Of a DNA stretch of 64,000 nucleotides, positions 12,001 to 24,394 are shown one piece after another. Each line of letters opens with the position of its first letter. Position 1 is the stretch's first letter. A program made the translations under genes and the position numbers. Below the pieces are notes generated by a model. The model saw only the letters and a list, made by a program, of their open reading frames with translations, searched no databases and was not told the DNA's origin. The DNA is from Lophius americanus (lineage: Eukaryota; Chordata; Actinopteri; Lophiiformes; Lophiidae), in NCBI GenBank assembly GCA_037951165.1, contig JBBDHG010000037.1, positions 1,305,001 to 1,369,000 of the forward strand, written 5' to 3'.

Positions 12001-12447
12001 GCTGTCTTCCCCAACAGCAAGGGTATATCTCCGAAAAGTCCCTAATCCCCTTGTGTTGTAGAAGCACTTCCTGACTTGAGTCCTAAAATTAAATAGGAAA
12101 AAGCAAAAAGTGTTTTTTCCATTTGAAAAATATCTCCCTAATGCTTAAAACATGAACACTTAGAGTAAAATATGACATACACAATATAGATATACTCCAG
12201 TCTATTCATATTCTCCACATATGGACTGAATTGGACCAGTGGTTAGGAAGTTGTATCCGAAAAAGTGTTTTTCCGTAGACCAACCTATGGCCCAACAATA
12301 TTATGGAGATAAAGCTCCCCCTCGTGTCGGAAATTTACAACTAATTTCTCTCCAAATCGATTCAGTTCTTCCTCGCACTAAGGTCTACACCAAGGGTTTG
12401 TGGCGGCGATGACAATTCCCTAATATCTCAGCCTTATTGGGGATGTA
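12001..12447 (+). repeat. Hairpin-bounded repeat family, copy C (near full length)
   Basis: It begins with the 5' hairpin (TGCTG stem, loop, CAGCA at 12000-12018), then ggtatatctccgaaaagtcc. It has about one and a half internal modules, the block agataaagctccccctcgtg, the 'cttcctcgcactaaggtct' block and the end aattccctaatatctcagcc ttattggggatgta with a weakened terminal stem. It is non-coding. Confidence 0.7.
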
Positions 12448-12449
12448 AA

Positions 12450-13420
12450 TATATACTAAATATATACTGTATATTTATTTTAACTTACTATAATGATGTA
12501 TAACTGCTACTGATTATTTGGCATAGCACTGTAAATAAATGTGTAACGTTGATAATTAAGTAGCCTGCATCATCATATTGATAAGTTGTCATCCATGTTC
12601 TTTAAAAAATTCGCCATGAAAGCTTTCACTATCCAGCTAAGCTACTACAGCACTAAACACTGTAAATTACTTGTCTGATAAAGAATGGTTAAAGGCCAAC
12701 GTAATATTACATCAAAGATTTTTTTAACCCAATATCTGCAGTTCAACAGCGACTGTAAAGAGACAGACAAAACCTAAACAACAAACATTGCGTGAGAGGG
12801 CTGCACAAGGTCAGTATATTTAACTCTAGCAGTAATATTGTGATTGCGAGCATGTTAAGAGGTTAGCATTTAGGCTTAAAGCGCTGCTAACTAGAGGCGC
12901 TCAGAGCCATTAGTGTGGCAGCTGACCCTTCTATTCACCCATCATGTTTCAGTCACACCAGCATTGACTGGGTGTTGTTTCATAGCTTTTGGGATTGATT
13001 CACCTCTTTTCCCTTGTATGACCTAACACAGTATTTCTCTGCTTTTAGATGGTTTACAAAACACCCACAGGGAATTTACATGTTTATCTAAAAACAGAAA
13101 ATACATTGCAGACCTATAAATGAATAATAGTCAATGTGATTTCACCATGGTATGTATACCCAACATCTGCTCTGAATTAGTTTTGAATGCCAGAGACACC
13201 CAAAGTGGACACTCCTTACCCTGACCTCTGGACCAAAGATCTCAAATCTCCACAATAAGCTACAAGACTTACATTTGGTTGGAGAAAGTCTTTTTTTAAT
13301 AAGCATTTATGTTTATAGAAACACCTTATCATTCCATAAGGTGGTGAATATCCATACCAACGACGGTGGTTCTAATACCACATCTGGTTCCTGAATTCCA
13401 TTTGATCATATCAATTCAAC
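12450..13420. other. Non-coding stretch, no gene recognised
   Basis: No recognisable coding exon or RNA gene. Possible old repeats only. Confidence 0.4.
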
Positions 13421-13429
13421 TCAAGTGGG

Positions 13430-14155
13430 TAAAAAATGTACTATTACAGTAAAACACAATGTATAATAGATAGATCTCCATCAGTCAATTCAAATGTGAC
13501 AAATCTGTACTAAATCGGAGAAATTATTTCCTTTCCTATGACCTTTCCCAAATCAAAACTGTTGTTCCTCGCACTAATGTTTATTTAGGTATAAAATTTG
13601 AAAATGGTTGATGAAATCATTTTCGAGTTTTGTTCAGAAAAGTGTGTTTGTCATTAAAAAAGGCCCGCCCTAGAATGTAAAACATAAACTACAAGAGTAA
13701 AATTCGATATTTACAAGAAAGATCTTCTTCGGTTGATTCATATGCACTAAAAGTGGAATAAATAGAACCAATGGTTAGGAAGTTATATCTGAAAAACTGT
13801 GTTTTTCATAGAAAGCCTTCCCTGGTGGGGAAAAATTAACTATTAGAGTAAATCACAATGTATACAAGATAGATCTTTTATTCGGATAATATGCACCAGG
13901 TTGGGACTAAATTGGACCAATGGTCTAGAAGTTACGGCACTGACAAATTTGCAGATGAAACTTCCCCTCCTGTCAGAAATATACACCCAAACTTTCCCAA
14001 AAACACTCCAGTCTTCCTCTATCCGGGTCTAATATTTGAAAATGATCCATAATATAGATTTTGAGTTATCACGCTAACAAAGGGATATGCTGCGGCGGAC
14101 GCTGAAGCAGCCACAACGATTCGATAATATCCCCGACTTTTCGGTCATATAATTA
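13430..14155 (+). repeat. Hairpin-bounded repeat family, copy D (extra internal modules)
   Basis: Successive internal modules can be followed here: starts near 13430, 13645 and 13790, each with a variant of 'attagagtaaaatatgat...agatagatct...attcatatgcacca...gaccaatggttaggaagttat'. The 'cttcctc' block at 14020 and the end gataatatccccgacttttcgg follow. It is longer than other copies because module units are repeated. An internal copy of the 3'-side block at 13565-13625 suggests a tandem partial duplication or two overlapping insertions. Confidence 0.6.
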
Positions 14156-14159
14156 TCAC

Positions 14160-14990
14160 ATACCAATCCGTTGAAATAAACATTCATCTTCACTTCATAA
14201 TCTTTCCCCCCTGATTAAAATATATTTAATAACATCACCTCTAATCATCCCAGCAGGGTCATGTAGTAGCCTACAGCAGTGAGACAAAAATGGGTCATTT
14301 CAGCAGCATTGTTTGAATATAAATATGTCATAAATTGGAACAGCGGCATCCTTAAAACATGACAAAAATGAAGAGACTGACTTGCATGGCTCCTCCAGCC
14401 AATCAGGCTTATTAAAAACCTGTTGGAGGGAGCCACTGCATTTTTAATGTAGAGTGAGCATTCAAGATTCTACCAGATGTTTTATTCATTGTGCTTAAAT
14501 ATAAATGGCTAGTGATGAATGTTGAATGTGTTTGTAGACATATTTGCTCATAGCCCCATGGATTATGTAAGAGTTATGTGTGTGTGTGTGTGTGTGTGTG
14601 CGTGTGTTTGTGTGTGTGTTTGAGTGTGTGTTCTTTGCTACATCTGATTGAGCCCAGTGTGTATGTGTGTGTGCTGCAGTCCGTGTGTGCAAGACAGGAT
14701 CAGAGATGAGATGGCACAGATAAAAGTGTAGTGAGGCCTAGATATTCCCTTTATGTACGCCTGTGCCTGCATGTGTTTCTGCGTCACATTTTAACTTTAG
14801 TTGGCTCCTTTTTAAAAATGTGAGTTTCTGCACTGGTATTGGCACTCGTTGAGGCACATGTAGGGCTTCATTCTGTTGGATTTTATTTCATTAACATTTA
14901 CCTTTAACTGTTCTGTTCTGAGTAATGAATTGAATTAATGAAATGAATGGTCTGATTTGCTCCATATTAGATGCATTGGATTGGACTCAA
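14160..14990. other. Non-coding stretch with a (GT)n run
   Basis: It contains an imperfect (GT)n microsatellite at about 14577-14632. No coding exon was recognised. Confidence 0.5.
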
Positions 14991-14999
14991 GGAGATCTA

Positions 15000-15130
15000 T
15001 GTTGTATACACCATGTTTTACTCTAATAGTTTATATTCTATTGCCTAGAGGGAGCTTTTTTTCCACAAAAAAACACTGACGAGTTCATTAAGGAGGATTG
15101 CATGTACAAGGGAGAATTGGGGGCTTTCAG
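15000..15130 (-). repeat. Hairpin-bounded repeat family, fragment E1
   Basis: In reverse orientation it matches one internal module of the family (acaccatgttttactctaat agtttatattc, then gagggagctttttttcc). Only the module is present. Confidence 0.45.
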
Positions 15131-15544
15131 ACCTGAGCTCAGTTACTAAAAAAAACCCAGGCTTTTGATCATCAGGGTCTATACACACCAAAAAGGAATT
15201 CACTTTCCCAAGAACATATACATGAATAGATTTATCCACCAAATACAAATAGGAGCCACAACTACTCAAATCACCCCATGTATTATACATAACTTCTGTT
15301 TGCTTGAGTACGTTTCATGTCTTGGGCAAATTGTAAAGCCATCATAATGAAATATATATCAAAAGTCATTTTAGTCAAGAGCAGGAAGTAAAGATCTGGC
15401 TATAAATCTTTGCCATTGGGGAGATGCAAGGAGAAATTTAGTGTGTGACTGACTGTGTGACATTAACTGAAAATCAGTGATGCCTTATTGCAGTTTAAGG
15501 TTTGGTTTACAATGTTTTTTGCATAACGAAAACATTTTTTTTGC

Positions 15545-15785
15545 ATGACCAATCATGGCAAAATTACAGCCCTGAACTGTAAGAGATAAAGCTCCTCCTA
15601 GAGTCAGAGATAGAGAGCCCACCTTCACTAAAACCAATCCAGTTCTTTCTCGCAGTAAGGTCTACGTGGATATAAAATTTGAAAATGATCCATGATGTAG
15701 TTTTTGAATTATTTAGTTAAGAAAAAGGTCCCGGCACCGATAACAATTCCATTATATCCTGATTTCTTTAGGATATAAAGATTCA
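15545..15785 (+). repeat. Hairpin-bounded repeat family, fragment E2
   Basis: The 3' half of the family: gagataaagctcctcctagag, ccagttctttctcgcagtaa, aaaatttgaaaatgatccat, then gataacaattccattatatc and a weak terminal stem. The 5' half is absent. Confidence 0.65.
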
Positions 15786-16264
15786 AGGTAAATGAAAGAC
15801 TGTAGAGGAAGTAAACAAATACACTCATGACAGAACACTACAACGACACCCTCTCATTTAATTGTGAGTTCGCTATCTGACACAAATAATCCCACACGGG
15901 TTAATGTTCTGACACGTCCTCCGATTAAGGGCATTTCATCAGTTTCACGGTTTGTGTGTTTATGTGTGTAGGTGTGTGCATGGGTTTGTGTGTATATGTG
16001 AAATGGAAACAAAATGATGCAACGGACAATAGATATGGATTGAAAGCATATGGTGCCTTTTCAAAATGAAGGGTCAAGAATCTTACAGTCTCAAACACAA
16101 TCATACATTCTACCTGCTTAACTTATTGTCCTGCCGATCGCAAGCCATGTCTAGATTTAAAAGCATAGCCATTTGTCATTGGTGCTGAAACCATAGCCCA
16201 CCACAATGGAAAAGCCTACGATAAAGCAAACTTAATGGATCATTATAATAAATGCTAAATTTGA

Positions 16265-16632
16265 ACTACGCAATCCACTGACCTCAACACGATCCCTCCA
16301 TTCTACCCACTCATACCGCCTCTTCCTTCCCCGGACTAAGCTCAGCACCATGGGTGATCGGGCCTTCTGTTCTGCTGCCCCGTGTCTGTGGAATGGCCTC
16401 CCTGACCATCTGAGGGCTCCACAGACGATTGAGTCTTTTAAAAAAGGACTTAAAACTTTCCTTTTGAGCAGAACCTATATCTTTTAATTAACATTGCTGC
16501 TTCATGATCATATTTTTATATTATTAGTATTATTATATTTTTTTATTAATTATTTTATCTGCTTTTACCTTGTAGAACTTCGAGATTCGATCCAAATGTA
16601 AAGTGCGTTATAAATAATATATATTATTATTG

Positions 16633-16670
<38 letters not shown>

Positions 16671-16675
16671 AATAA
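16265..16675 (+). mobile_element. L2 LINE 3' end (copy 3)
   Basis: Plus-strand copy of the same L2 3' end. It encodes the last RT residues (LPRTKLSTMGDRAFCSAAP, then WNGLPDHLRAPQT and FKKGLKTFLLSRTYIF, stop), the short 3' UTR ending cgttataaataatatatatt, and an (ATT)n tail to about 16670. It is 5'-truncated near 16265. Opposite in orientation to copies 1, 2, 5 and 6. Confidence 0.85.
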
Positions 16676-16699
16676 TAATACATTTAGAGTATAAAGAAA

Positions 16700-17720
16700 A
16701 AAAGTGGTAATTTTGGTGAGATTCAATAAACTCTGAAATGTATAAATGGTCTAATATTTTGATCAAATTATTGAGCAATGTAAATTTCTTCTTTCAGTGT
16801 GTTGTTGTTTTCTCAGAAAGCGGAATAGTTATTATAAATATTTCCATTAAATGTTACCTTACATACCACATTAAAAGAAATTAAGCATGAATATTCATAA
16901 CATTCAAGATTTCAGTAATGTCATTCATTAATTAATTAATCATTAGTAACTGATTTGTTCCATTTTTTTTCATTAAATGCATCTAGATTTGTATCCAATG
17001 AGCTGATTAAACTGCTCAGTCTAAATTTGCACTGCTTCTTTTGCATCGGGACTAACCTTTACTTCTTTCACCCTGCCTGGAGAAATCACCTTCCCATGGG
17101 GCTGTGCACCATCAGTCCGCCGCCTGGCCGGTCGGAGCTTATCATGCAATGGACCCCAGCTGACATGCTGTCATGGCCGCAGCTTGTTGATGGCGACAGA
17201 CCTCGGAGTGTTTCCTGACTTTGAAATAATAAATTGATAATTCATAGAATAAATAAATAAATACAAATTAAATAAGGCAAGCAAATAACAAAAACAGCAG
17301 CTTCATCCTTTGTGCCATTTTATCTGTTTTACCAGAATAAAAAAGGTAAGTGTGAAAAAAACAATCAAGGGAGTTGCATAATAGGAATGAATAGTTATAT
17401 TCAATTTTTTTGTACTTAAGTTATATCATTTTACAATCAATTTTCTTTTCACTTTATTATGTTGCTAATCAAGAATATTTAAAAGACATTGGGTAATAAT
17501 TGTTTCCAATGCGTCCCCCTGTGGGTTTCAACCAATATAAAAACTTCTATGTCATTCCGTAGAAACAAATAACTTTTGTTTAAATGTAAACTTTTATCAA
17601 AAATGAACGTTTATATTAATATTTTAATGCAGTGAGGTGTTTGCGTGGCAGCTTTTCACGATATATACTGTATATACTGTTAATCATGGCTGGGCTAGTC
17701 AGGCTAAAATGAGAATTGCT
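16700..17720. other. Non-coding stretch, no gene recognised
   Basis: AT-rich with no recognisable coding exon. The open frame at 16955-17218 has no motif that I know. Confidence 0.4.
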
Positions 17721-17724
17721 CATT

Positions 17725-18085
17725 TTTATACCCCGGAAAAGTCCGGGATGATATGGAATCATAATCGCCGCCGCAGAGCCTTGGTGTGAACGCCATAACT
17801 CAAAATCTAATACGTGGATCATTTTCAAATTTATATGTATAATTCATTCATACTCAGATGACGTTAGTGTGAGGAAGAACTGGAGTGATTTTGGGAAAGC
17901 TCGGCTTTATATTTCCGACACAAGGAGGAGCTTTAGCTTCAAATGTTTTCCGCACATATATTCTCAAACGTTGTTCGGATTTAATGCAACCGTGGGGCAA
18001 ATGAATGGATTCGCTGAGCTTTATCTTGGATGTTTATTATATTTGACTCTGGTAATTCATATTTTACTCAATGTGGGAGTTCTTT
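17725..18085 (-). repeat. Hairpin-bounded repeat family, copy F
   Basis: Reverse-orientation copy. Its terminal hairpin is intact (CCCGG, AAAAGT, CCGGG at 17732-17747). It is followed by the rc of the 'ggcggcgatgacaattcc' block, the 'gaggaagaactgga' block and one internal module (ttggatgtttattat...gggagttc). The 5' end is missing. Confidence 0.65.
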
Positions 18086-18639
18086 GAGGGCTTGCTCAAA
18101 CCCAGCAAGCATTCAAATTTTTACGCCCAGCCCGTTGCCTGAGGTAAGTTTACTTAGACAACAGCTGGCTGGATTTGGCTTAGTTTAGGCATAGCGTACT
18201 TAAGCGAACTAGCGTAAGATACCAGAACCAGGGGACGTACCAATCTTAAAGCAGAGAATGGGCACTTGATTTTTAACAACCTGGATATGTACACAGCCAA
18301 TGTAACGCACCGTACTAAAACTACTGCGTGGCTCCAAGTGACAACAAAATGACTAGGCGTGTAACAATAAACTTCAACTCCCATAATGGCCCACATCAAA
18401 GATACACAATACCTGTAAGGCAGGCCCATCATAACAGAAGCTGCCGCTAAGCTAGTAAGTTTTGCTCATGTATAATAATGCATATTAAATATATATACTG
18501 TAAATATATATATATGTAGATCCTTGGGGCTCTCTACTAGAGATACATTAAAGTTTCAAGGAGGAATAACCTCTAAGAGGGCCCACATAAAAATTTTATG
18601 TGCTCTAGTTCTGCGCCCAAGGCCTCCAGTTTGTATGCG

Positions 18640-18837
18640 TCATGTGTGTGTGAGTGCGGGCGGGTGGCTTTGTCCCTGTGCGTTTGTGTGTGTGTGTGTG
18701 TGTGAGTGTGCGTGCGTGTACCTGTGAGTGTGTAAGTGCACGTGAGCGTGTGCGTGTGTGTGTTTGTGTGTGTCTGCGCATGTTTGTGTGTGTGTGTGTG
18801 TGTGTGTGCGAGTGCGTGTCTGTGTGTGTGGGTGCAG
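18640..18837. repeat. Compound (GT)n microsatellite
   Basis: About 200 bases of GT-rich repeats broken by GC and GA variants. It yields long cysteine/valine and histidine/threonine open frames on the two strands, which are artefacts. Confidence 0.9.
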
Positions 18838-19083
18838 ACTGTAATTACCACTGCACTGCTAAAAAGGCAACAAAGAAAGGGAAGGGAAGGGGAGTGAGGA
18901 ATAAGATGAAATCGAGGGCAGAGTTGGTTAGAAAAGAAAAGGCAAGACTACTCAGAAAATATGAATATAAGAATTTACACTGTTGAAGGGGCCATTGTAA
19001 AGATTTCAGCTCCCAAGCCTTGTAATTACAGAGAAGCACATTATGCCTTTATGCACCTGTGGTTGCACATCACACACCCACAC

Positions 19084-19125
19084 ATTAAACACAATCACAC
19101 ACACACACACACCACATACACGCTC
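19084..19125. repeat. (CA)n microsatellite
   Basis: Short CA-rich run with interruptions. Confidence 0.8.
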
Positions 19126-19129
19126 ATAC

Positions 19130-21285
19130 ATGAGTATTTCTTGTAGTCATGCTGTCTCCATAATATTATTAATATCCAACTATCCAACTTAGTTATAAAA
19201 CTTTTTAAATATTTTTCAAAAAATTTCCAGCAGTTTAAACCATGCTGATCTCTCCTTTCTTTCCTTCTCATTTATTTATTTATTTATTTTTAAATCATAA
19301 CCCTTCGCAGTTTTTGTGTAATTGGGCCTTTTTTACATACTTTAATTTTGCCTTAATATCCCCTTATATACCACAAAGAAAATAATGTTTGACACGCAAA
19401 TGTTTATTGTGGTATATGTTTTTCAGCACAACATCCTCTCTATGACCTGGTTATTATGTATTCACTTTGACCAAAAAACATAATAACGTATTAAAAAAAA
19501 TGTCATAAAAATACAAAAAATAATTTTGTTTATTTGTATTAAATCGTCGTCTAACAAAAATGCTCGGTGAAACATCTGGAAGAAGGAAAAAGAACATGGA
19601 GATTGTGGATGTGACTGAAGAAAACTTCATTTTTGAACAAATAATTGTTTATATTAAATAAATGAAAAACACTAGAGTAGCTCTAGGCCTTTTTCTCTCT
19701 CTCTTTAGTGTATCTTACTTCCAAACATCTAATCTCCACAACTTTACAAGATAACGATATTAGGGGAAGACATTCAGTGTCATTGGTTCCCGGAGAATGC
19801 AAACATAACATTTAATTTTATAAATGATTCTCTTATATTTAAAAAATTGCAAATCTTGGATTATATCAGCACATGAAAAGCGATCTTTACTTGGAAAAGG
19901 TTGGTGACCACTCCTGTGCAACATCGGCCACACACAAACACACATAATAATATCATAACGCAATGATATTTAAAAATCAAACCCAAAAGTCCTGCCCCTT
20001 TAAGGGGGCTACTGCCTACATTGAGTTTACCAGAAATGGACCCTCCATTATGGATCAAAAGTAGATCCGCCTCCTCCTGATTAGTCCATGTGTCCATTTT
20101 CCCTCCAGTATTTGAAATTGTCAGAAACGTTACTGTGATTGACAGAGCACACAAGCTGAAGGTGGAAGGCAAAAATTTGAATGAGGACATATGAACCAGA
20201 GTTCCTGCCACCCAAAAGGCAAAGGCGGGACTTCCGATGATCCAAAATGGAGGATCCACTTCCAGGGAACCCCTCAATGGAGACTGAACTTCCAATTTAA
20301 AAAAGGGACGTATTACTTGTCACTGTGATAACTTGCCAACATCTGATTGGACGAGAGGGCGGGTTTAAGAGGTTAAGAGAGAAATGCGCTTTAATCTCTC
20401 GCCCTCTTTTCTAACCTTTACTTTAACTTCTGAGTAAAGATCCTCACCGTCCTGTCTGCTTATGGTCCTCAGAGATTTTTTTGTCAAAATCTGGGAGTAT
20501 TTGCTTGGATTCAAAATATACCTCCCAACACTCCTTCATTTATCAAATATAAGCGTGTCTTGGCAGACAATTGGGGACTTTTGAGTGGTCTCTCTACAGG
20601 AACAGGTTGGAACGCTTTGAAGGATTATCTGCGAATGTAGAATGCATTTCTCTTCCTGCAATCATGAATTAACTATTTTCTTCCGAGCCATGCTGTAGGG
20701 AGTAAAATGCAGGAAATGAAGTCTGCAGAAGTGCCCCAGCTTAATGTCTTCTCCAGTGATTCAAATGGAACCTCTGGCTTTGTTGAAAACAACATTTAAG
20801 GATAAAACAGCCTGAACATCTCACATCACACTGCCCATCCACGTGTCAGGTATGCAAAATCATGTCGACTAAACAAGACAAATGAGTTCTGACCTACAAA
20901 ATTCATGGTTGTAACAATGCTGAGGAGTTTCAGCACTGCATTTTTCTGTCATGAGGAATTCATTGCCTCCTGTCAGAGAGCGGCCCTTACACTCAGAGGT
21001 GCACCGCCGCTATTTTTCAAAATCAATCGACCAGAGTGGCAACCACTTCATCAAGTGCACCAGTGATGAGCCGTGATCCACATTCTCAGTCGGCTAATCA
21101 TAACATACATGACGAGAATAGTAAAAGAACAAAGCTGAATAATACATTTAATAAGTTGCTTGTTTGATTTTATAATTAGTAAGCGTCATTAAAAACCTGA
21201 ATAAAGAAACTGCCTCAGACTGACATTCATGAAGTGTCACGATTACCTTACTGGGGAAAAATGAGGATCTTCGACTATTAAACTA
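19130..21285. other. Non-coding stretch, no gene recognised
   Basis: No coding exon recognised. A perfect palindromic core CCCCTTTAAGGGG lies near 19996-20008, and similar 'ggatcca/tggatc' segments face each other at about 20040 and 20240, which hints at an old inverted-repeat element. Confidence 0.35.
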
Positions 21286-21289
21286 GGTC

Positions 21290-21605
21290 TACGCAGCATA
21301 CCCCAACAGCAAAGGTATATCCCTGAAACCCCCCCAATCTCCTGCATTGTACAAGCAATCCACCGATTCAATTACTCAAATTAAATGTGAGGTCATTTGG
21401 AAAAAAGTCTTATACATAAAAAAAGTTCTACCTAATTAGTAAAATATGATGTACTGGAATAACATATCTGTGAAAGTGACAAGATAGATAAACCTCGAGT
21501 GGATTCATATTCAACAAATCTGAACTAAATCAGACCAACGGTTAAAATTTTGACCCGAAAACTTTTGGGCATATAATAATGACCTGAAAAAGTCAATAGA
21601 AACAT
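21290..21605 (+). repeat. Hairpin-bounded repeat family, copy G (5' part)
   Basis: It starts with the decayed 5' hairpin (cagcataccccaacagc), then aaaggtatatccctgaaa and ctgcattgtacaagcaatcc, and runs through about one internal module to 'gacccgaaaacttttgggca', where it stops. The 3' half is missing. Confidence 0.65.
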
Positions 21606-22139
21606 GTGAATGAAGCATCTGTAGCGAAAACAAGGGTCTTCACTAAATACACAATCATTTTTATTTTCCAAACAATGATAATAAATTCACATTGTGGTAT
21701 CTATGATCCAAGCAGTCTATATGTGGCTTCGGTCTGACAGTACACAGAGATTTGCCTCCAGAGATGGTGCCTACTTGCAGATTCAGACGACCACTGAGTA
21801 TGATACATATTGGACAGTGGTCCGCCAAAAAAGGAAGAAGAAGTAGGGAGGAAGGCGAAGGGCTGCTCTGAGTCGACTGTTTGTTTTAATTTACGCTGTA
21901 TATCTCAATACAGAGGGAAGAACAATTAGATCAATGAAAGCGGGGGATGTGTGAAGTGTGCAGTAAGCAAGGAGCCATGCAGTCGCCAGATCATATATAT
22001 CATGTCTTATTGATATTACATCATGTTGTGTGTACGTGTGTGTCTGTTCGTGTTTCCCAAACTTCAAACTTTCGCCCATAACTTTTTAAGGAATAGGATT
22101 TTTACTTTTATGAGAAGTTTTATAGCGGTGAAGATCGTA

Positions 22140-22285
22140 AAGTCTGGAATTAGGTGTCAGCCCTGTGATGAACCTGCGAGTCGTCCCGGGTTTACCCCGC
22201 CTCTCGGTCAATGTGAGCTGGGATAGGCTCCAGCCCCGGGGACCCGGAAAAGGATAAGCGGTTACGAATAATGTATGAATAAACG
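22140..22285 (+). mobile_element. Common vertebrate/fish dispersed-repeat tail
   Basis: It contains gtcagccctgtgatgaacct, accccgcctctcggtcaatg, agctgggataggctccagcc and aggataagcggttacgaata, ending in a gaatgaa-type tail. This string is a very widespread fish repeat end. I recognise it but do not assign it to a named family with confidence. A shorter piece of the same tail lies at 43255-43300. Confidence 0.65.
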
Positions 22286-22289
22286 AGTT

Positions 22290-23380
22290 GTCCAGGAGCA
22301 ATTGGAACATTTAATTTGCTTAATAGTTATGGCACCATTCTGTAAAATTCATTCTTTCAGTTCTATTATAAGTCAGTGTATATTTTATTAGCAGGATCAA
22401 AGCCGTGTTTTTCAATGTTTCGGATGCAAAATTGCAGCCATCATCTTCTCATCATCATCTTAATACGGCTTCTCCTTGGTTATCAGCTTCCTGTCCGGAT
22501 CTCATTGCATGAGTTGCAGAGGTTATCTGTTCCATGGTGCACTGTAGCATTGATATGGTGGCAATCATACCTTGTACATCAGTTAATTTCCATGATACCA
22601 TCCCACTTAAAAAGCGTAGCAACACGATTCAACTTTGGACTTTACCTTCTGGTCAGGACAAATGGAATCTTACTTGAATTCCCTCATTCTTGCTTGTTCC
22701 TCTTTTAAGTCCTGATTGAGGTCAATACTGACTCACCGGGTTTTAGCAGCTCAGAAAATGCAACCAAGGGAAACTGTCACAGTTATACTGTTTGTCAAGA
22801 GACACACATTATTTACTCCACTTAGCATGACTGTTATGCCTACCGGTACAAGGTATTTGGCATTGGCAAGAAGCCCCAAAAGACTTTCTTGTAGTGTGCT
22901 TATTTGCTGGACACATGCCATGTCGACACTATCACCCACCCCAAGACAAACACTCACGCATGCAAACACACATTTGCAGCAACTGCAGGGCAGAAGGATC
23001 AGTCATGAATTCCCCAGAGAATGTCTGTGTTGTTGTGAATTCATTGCGACAGGGAACCTGACTCACCACAGCACCCGAGGGAGATCAGCATCAGCGGCGA
23101 GCCGAAGCGGCCAACTGCTTGCAGCAGTAATCCTCCTTTCGGAAAAGAAACAACACCCTCCTCACAGTCATTTCTGCCAGCGTCAATTAAGGTGAATTGT
23201 AGCTGAACTGCATGTGGATTGTCAACCGCAGTTTTGTTTTCTGAAGTTTGAATTAAAGTTCTCTACAATCAGACGTAATATCAGGTGAAGTCCGTGCTCT
23301 GAGGAAATATTAGTAACATGTGTCCTAATGTGCTTCCAAAAAAATGGTAAAATGTGTGTTACTTATTTCACCTAGGCCTA
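22290..23380. other. Non-coding stretch, no gene recognised
   Basis: The open frames at 22376-22708 and 22716-23195 (110 and 159 codons) have no recognisable domain and no visible homology to known families, so I do not call them genes. Confidence 0.35.
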
Positions 23381-23381
23381 A

Positions 23382-23770
23382 GCTGTCAGCCCGGGACAGC
23401 CAGGATATTCCCGAGAAAGGCCCAATCCCTTTCATTGTGCAAGCATTTCCCCTAGTTGAACTTTTCAGATTAAATGGGAACTCATGTCCAAAAAAAAGTG
23501 TTTTTTGTATAAAAAAAAAAAAAAAGAAAAAGCTCCCCATAGTGAGTGAAATATGATCGTATAGGCCAAGATATGGTATAAAAAAGTCAGATGTCCTCGA
23601 TTTTAAATAGGACAAACGGTTGAGAAATTACAGAGCCAAAACTTTTGAAGCTCAATATCAGTCCAGTCCTCCCACCAAAGACTACATTGTTATAAAATTT
23701 GAAAATGATCCATGTAATATTTTTTGAGCTATCACGTTCAATAAGAATGATCTGTGGCGGTAGTTAAACT
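23382..23770 (+). repeat. Hairpin-bounded repeat family, copy H
   Basis: It has the best-preserved 5' hairpin (GCTGTC, loop, GACAGC at 23382-23400), then caggatattcccgagaaagg and cattgtgcaagcatttcccc. One internal module contains a pure A14 stretch, and the block aaaatttgaaaatgatccat follows. It ends at ctgtggcggtag without the 3' hairpin. Confidence 0.7.
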
Positions 23771-24394
23771 TAGTGTTAAATGTAAATTTAAGCCTGAATC
23801 TAAATGTTAAATGTAAATCCATGCAACCTTTGACTATTAAATGTGTAGCACTTAAATCACAAAATACTACAATAAATTCAATATGAGGACCCATCTGTTC
23901 CATTTGATGTTGTTTGCATTGGTGGGAAAAAGAAAAGTAATATTTGCTATCACAACTATGTTCAGTTTCCACTACCTATTCTAAGTGCAATGATCAGTAT
24001 AAAAATAAATGTCTTCCTCAGCAAATACTTTGTTTAGTGTAATTTTTATCCAGATTTAGTCTTACCTAGATGGCACACTCACAGAAAGCATATACGTCAA
24101 CAAGGACAAACTTTTGTGGAGTCACAACTTATCCAGATTCTAATGTAAATCTTCCGTATTCATTGGGCCAGCTCTCAAAGTTTAATTGAAATGTGTCAGA
24201 TTTTTTTTTAATTTGGTAACTAACAAAGAAACAGAATAACTAGCCCTGAAAACACAACCTCATTGCTGGCTGTAATAAAGTAAAAGACCGACAGTAATAT
24301 ATCAGATCACTTTGTGTAGTTCACTGAAGTGAGTGCTGGTATTTTGATCCCGTACTCAAATCATCTCAGCCATTTCCAATGCATTATAACCTGA

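Noticed and set aside
18573..18986. Histidine/threonine and cysteine/valine repeat frames
   Set aside because: Translation of the GT microsatellite on either strand.
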